64,000 nucleotides of DNA, from assembly GCF_002335745.1 (NCBI RefSeq), contig NZ_NIST01000001.1, forward strand, positions 2,018,039 through 2,082,038, given 5' to 3'. Below are positions 62,117 to 64,000 of this stretch, piece after piece (within the stretch, counting starts at the first letter, position 1; each line of letters starts with the position of its first letter). Under the pieces are notes generated by a model. The model did not search any database and was not told where the DNA came from. It saw only the letters and a list, made by a program, of their open reading frames with translations. The translations under genes and the position numbers were made by a program. The stretch comes from Evansella halocellulosilytica (GTDB lineage: Bacteria; Bacillota; Bacilli; Bacillales; Salisediminibacteriaceae).

Positions 62117-62989
62117 TTAAGCAGCTTTCCTATCAAACTGCTTTGCATATTGCATTGGTGACAGGTATCCAATAGAACTGTGTATTCTTTTGCGATTATA
62201 GAAAAACTCAATGTATTGGAACATACTAGTATAAGCCTGCTCCTTGGTTTTAAACCGACGACCTTTTAATAATTCTTTTTTCAAAACACTAAAAAATGAT
62301 TCTACACAAGCATTGTCATAACAATTGCCAGTACGACTCATACTAGCTTCCATACCATAACTTTCGAGTCGTTGACGATATTCTTTTGATGCGTATTGAG
62401 TACCTCGGTCTGAATGATGGATTAAGTCTTTGTTTGGATTTTTTGATTCATAAGCATTTTCCAGAGCTTCTAACACGATTTCATTTGCCATGTGACCTTT
62501 AAGACTCCAGCCAACAATTTCACGAGTACAAAGATCAAGGATGACCGCCAAGTATAATTTCCCCTGGCGACAAGGAATATAGGTAATATCAGCACCCCAA
62601 ACCTTGTTAGGAGCTGCTATACGAAAGTTTTGATCCAATTTATTAGGAGCGATAGGATTTGCATGATTAGAATCTGTTGTAACGACCTTGAACTTCTTTG
62701 ACACACAAGAGCGTAACCCTAGCTCATTCATATATTTACTAACTGTTCTTTGACTAACTTGATAGTTTTCTTTCCACAACATTTGGGTGATTTTCGGACT
62801 ACCATAAATCCCATGACTATCTTTAAAATGGTACTCGATTCGGTCTTGAATTTCTCTTTTTCGAAGCTCTTGTTGACTAACCTCACGTTTTTTCCACTTG
62901 AAATAGCCACTCCGCGATACTTGCAGTACTTTACACATCTTCTTCACTGAAAATTCGGAGCTATGCTTTTCAATGAATTCGAACCTCAT
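62117..62989 (-). CDS. IS3-family transposase OrfB (DDE integrase core)
   Basis: 290 aa. HTH_21-type segment YGSPKITQMLWKENYQVSQRTVSKYMNELGL, then the rve integrase core with catalytic D in VWGADITYIP, D in IHHSDRGTQY and E in NACVESFFSVLKKE. C-terminal IEFFYNRKRIHSSIGYLSPMQY is standard. Starts with ATGA overlap at the end of orfA; usually made as an OrfAB fusion by -1 frameshifting. Confidence 0.95.
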   Translation of the reverse strand: MRFEFIEKHSSEFSVKKMCKVLQVSRSGYFKWKKREVSQQELRKREIQDRIEYHFKDSHGIYGSPKITQMLWKENYQVSQRTVSKYMNELGLRSCVSKKFKVVTTDSNHANPIAPNKLDQNFRIAAPNKVWGADITYIPCRQGKLYLAVILDLCTREIVGWSLKGHMANEIVLEALENAYESKNPNKDLIHHSDRGTQYASKEYRQRLESYGMEASMSRTGNCYDNACVESFFSVLKKELLKGRRFKTKEQAYTSMFQYIEFFYNRKRIHSSIGYLSPMQYAKQFDRKAA

Positions 62990-63309
62990 GGCCGTGGTTT
63001 GCTGAAGATGTGCACCGCCTTTTTTACAATTGCCAACTCTTCTTGAGTGTCTGCTAGTTTGCGGTCTTTTTCTCTTAATTGACGTTCTTGACCTCGTAAC
63101 TGTTGTTCTAATTTACGAATACGTTCTTCACTTGCCAGTGGTTCATTATCAAATTCTCGATATTGAGTCATCCACTGATGTAGACAACTTAATGGAATAT
63201 CTAATTCTTGTGCTATGTCTCTCATCGTTTTCTTTTGCTTCTGCTCTTGAGCAAATTTAACTGTTTGACGTTTAAATTCTTCACTATACCTTTGCCGACG
63301 TTCACCCAT
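62986..63309 (-). CDS. IS3-family transposase OrfA (HTH/leucine zipper)
   Basis: 107 aa. HTH_Tnp_1 domain (RRQRYSEEFKRQTVKFAQEQ, then MRDIAQELDIPLSCLHQWMTQY) and a coiled-coil (RIRKLEQQLRGQERQLREKD). ATG 63309 follows AAGGAGGGG. The AAAAAAG slip site near its end allows -1 frameshifting into orfB. Confidence 0.93.
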   Translation of the reverse strand: MGERRQRYSEEFKRQTVKFAQEQKQKKTMRDIAQELDIPLSCLHQWMTQYREFDNEPLASEERIRKLEQQLRGQERQLREKDRKLADTQEELAIVKKAVHIFSKPRP

Positions 63310-63392
63310 GGGAACCCCTCCTTGTATTATCATCTCATCATGTCCAATTATAATGTTCGTTAAAGGGGTGTCCACTTTTTATTCTATATTCA

Positions 63393-63990
63393 CAGGATCC
63401 TCTATTTAGTAAAAAAGTCGATAATTTCATGTATTTTGAGGTAGATAACGGAACAGCTGTCCTCCAAAGCTACCGAAAAGCTGAATATTGGCCAAATAAG
63501 GGATCTGATGTCCGCGAAATCACCTATCGTACAGGAGAACCCTGATGTCCGCGAAATCGCCACGCAATCACAGGTAACCACCTGCAGAACTATGCGGCCA
63601 CAGGATCCGCTATATGTGCCGAAAATGCTCTTTTTTAAAGTTATGCGGCCACAGGATCCTCTATTAACCCCCAAATGAGATGATTACACGTGTTTTGGAG
63701 TAGATAACGGAACAGGTGTCCTCCAAAAGTATGAAAAAGCTGATCATTGGCCAAATAAGAGATCTGATGTCCGCGAAATCGCCTATCGTACAGGGAGATA
63801 CTGATGTCCGCGAAATCGACTATCGTACAGGTGGAAACCCTGATGTCCGCGAAATCCCCACCGTACTGTGGGAAATTGATGTCCGAGAAATCGCCTATCG
63901 TACAGGTGAACCACTGATACCCGCGAAAATCTCCAGCCCGAACGGACTTCCATGTTCATTGTCATTTAAGATTCTAGAGTAACCCCGAAG
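63393..63990. repeat. fourth repeat cluster with ~37-bp tandem units
   Basis: Units ATAACGGAACAGCTGTCCTC (63447 region), AATAAGGGATCTGATGTCCGC-like, and GCGGCCACAGGATCCGCTAT (63593 region). From 63507, and densely at 63766-63930, GATGTCCGCGAAATCGCC followed by TATCGTACAGG repeats in tandem at 36-39 bases (63766, 63803, 63842, 63878, decayed at 63914). Open frames over it are translations of the repeats, not genes. Confidence 0.8.
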
Positions 63991-64000
63991 GTTGTTTTCA

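Larger units (their letters stand above)
61923..63392 (-). mobile_element. IS3-family insertion sequence
   Basis: About 1470 bp. The ends are imperfect inverted repeats beginning TG: left TGGACCTATGTCAAGAAAG then TAGACACC; right (complement) TGAATATAGAATAAAAAG then TGGACACC. The 3-bp target duplication CAG (61920-61922, 63393-63395) is intact; joining the flanks restores a standard repeat unit, so this is a clean insertion. Contains two overlapping genes and an A6G frameshift site (63019-63025, minus strand). It looks complete and possibly active. Confidence 0.85.

Noticed and set aside
63766-63930. Possible CRISPR array
   Set aside because: The repeated part covers nearly the whole 37-base period, there are no unique spacers, units are degenerate, and no cas gene is near.
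63716-63982. 88-codon open frame, apparently a repetitive protein
   Set aside because: It translates the 37-bp DNA repeats, has no ribosome binding site, and similar frames arise in the other repeat clusters.
1-64000. tRNA or rRNA genes
   Set aside because: No cloverleaf with a T-arm GTTCRANNC box in context and no conserved rRNA stretches were seen.

Overview
The window reads as chromosomal DNA of a low-G+C, endospore-forming Bacillaceae. The evidence is a spore-coat transglutaminase (tgl), a YjcZ-type sporulation peptide, a YfiT-type bacillithiol transferase, BlaR1/BlaI regulation, a Bacillus-type Zur box, strong GGAGG ribosome binding sites and frequent TTG/GTG starts. The dispersed GTGCCAGGCAC palindromes would suit an alkaliphilic Bacillus relative, but the genus is only a guess. 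No tRNA, rRNA or CRISPR array was seen.

Layout. 0-9 kb: ordinary chromosomal genes (23S rRNA uracil methyltransferase, an MFS transporter broken by an in-frame stop, yjcZ-like, tgl, an amino-acid permease-adaA pair bracketed by palindromes, proC). 9-15 kb: a SurA-like lipoprotein, a roughly 0.85 kb array of a repeat family, then an inducible beta-lactam resistance unit: bla diverging from blaR1-blaI-DUF2200, with BlaI-type operators in the shared promoter region. 15-35 kb: an accessory stretch of small, mostly unrelated single genes (GNAT, GrpB, YdcF, LOG, MazG-like, P-loop kinases, deoxyribosyltransferase-like, lipoproteins, DrrAB-type exporter with MarR). These genes are separated by intergenic DNA that keeps reusing similar motifs and is littered with gene remnants, including the catalytic tail of a tyrosine recombinase. 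35-46 kb: metabolic and transport genes, among them a two-gene operon (flavoprotein plus FeoB-like permease) whose sigma-A promoter is followed directly by a perfect Zur box, and an SgrR-type regulator split by a one-base frameshift.

46-58 kb is the most interesting block: a class I lanthipeptide (nisin/epidermin-like) cluster. A two-component system (lanRK) precedes a three-gene immunity ABC transporter (lanFEG). lanC lies on the opposite strand. lanA, a 52-codon precursor gene, is followed by a hairpin, an EpiQ-like winged-helix activator with a degenerate receiver domain, full-length lanB and the exporter lanT. A 44-bp interrupted palindrome sits between divergent lanC and lanA, with its two arms at the -35 regions of both promoters. 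LanB and LanC would dehydrate and cyclise the peptide, LanT would export it and LanFEG would protect the producer. No leader protease (LanP) is present in the window.

58-64 kb: a BCCT transporter remnant, then a two-gene operon encoding an unusual ECF-like sigma factor fused to a C39/BtrH-like domain and a glyoxalase-fold protein fused to two concanavalin-like modules. After that comes an intact IS3-family element inserted (3-bp target duplication) into another copy of the repeat family, followed by about 37-bp tandem repeats. The repeat family occurs in four clusters (10.2-11.0, 34.3-34.8, 61.8-61.9 and 63.4-64.0 kb) and reduces to variants of one 20-bp unit in both orientations.
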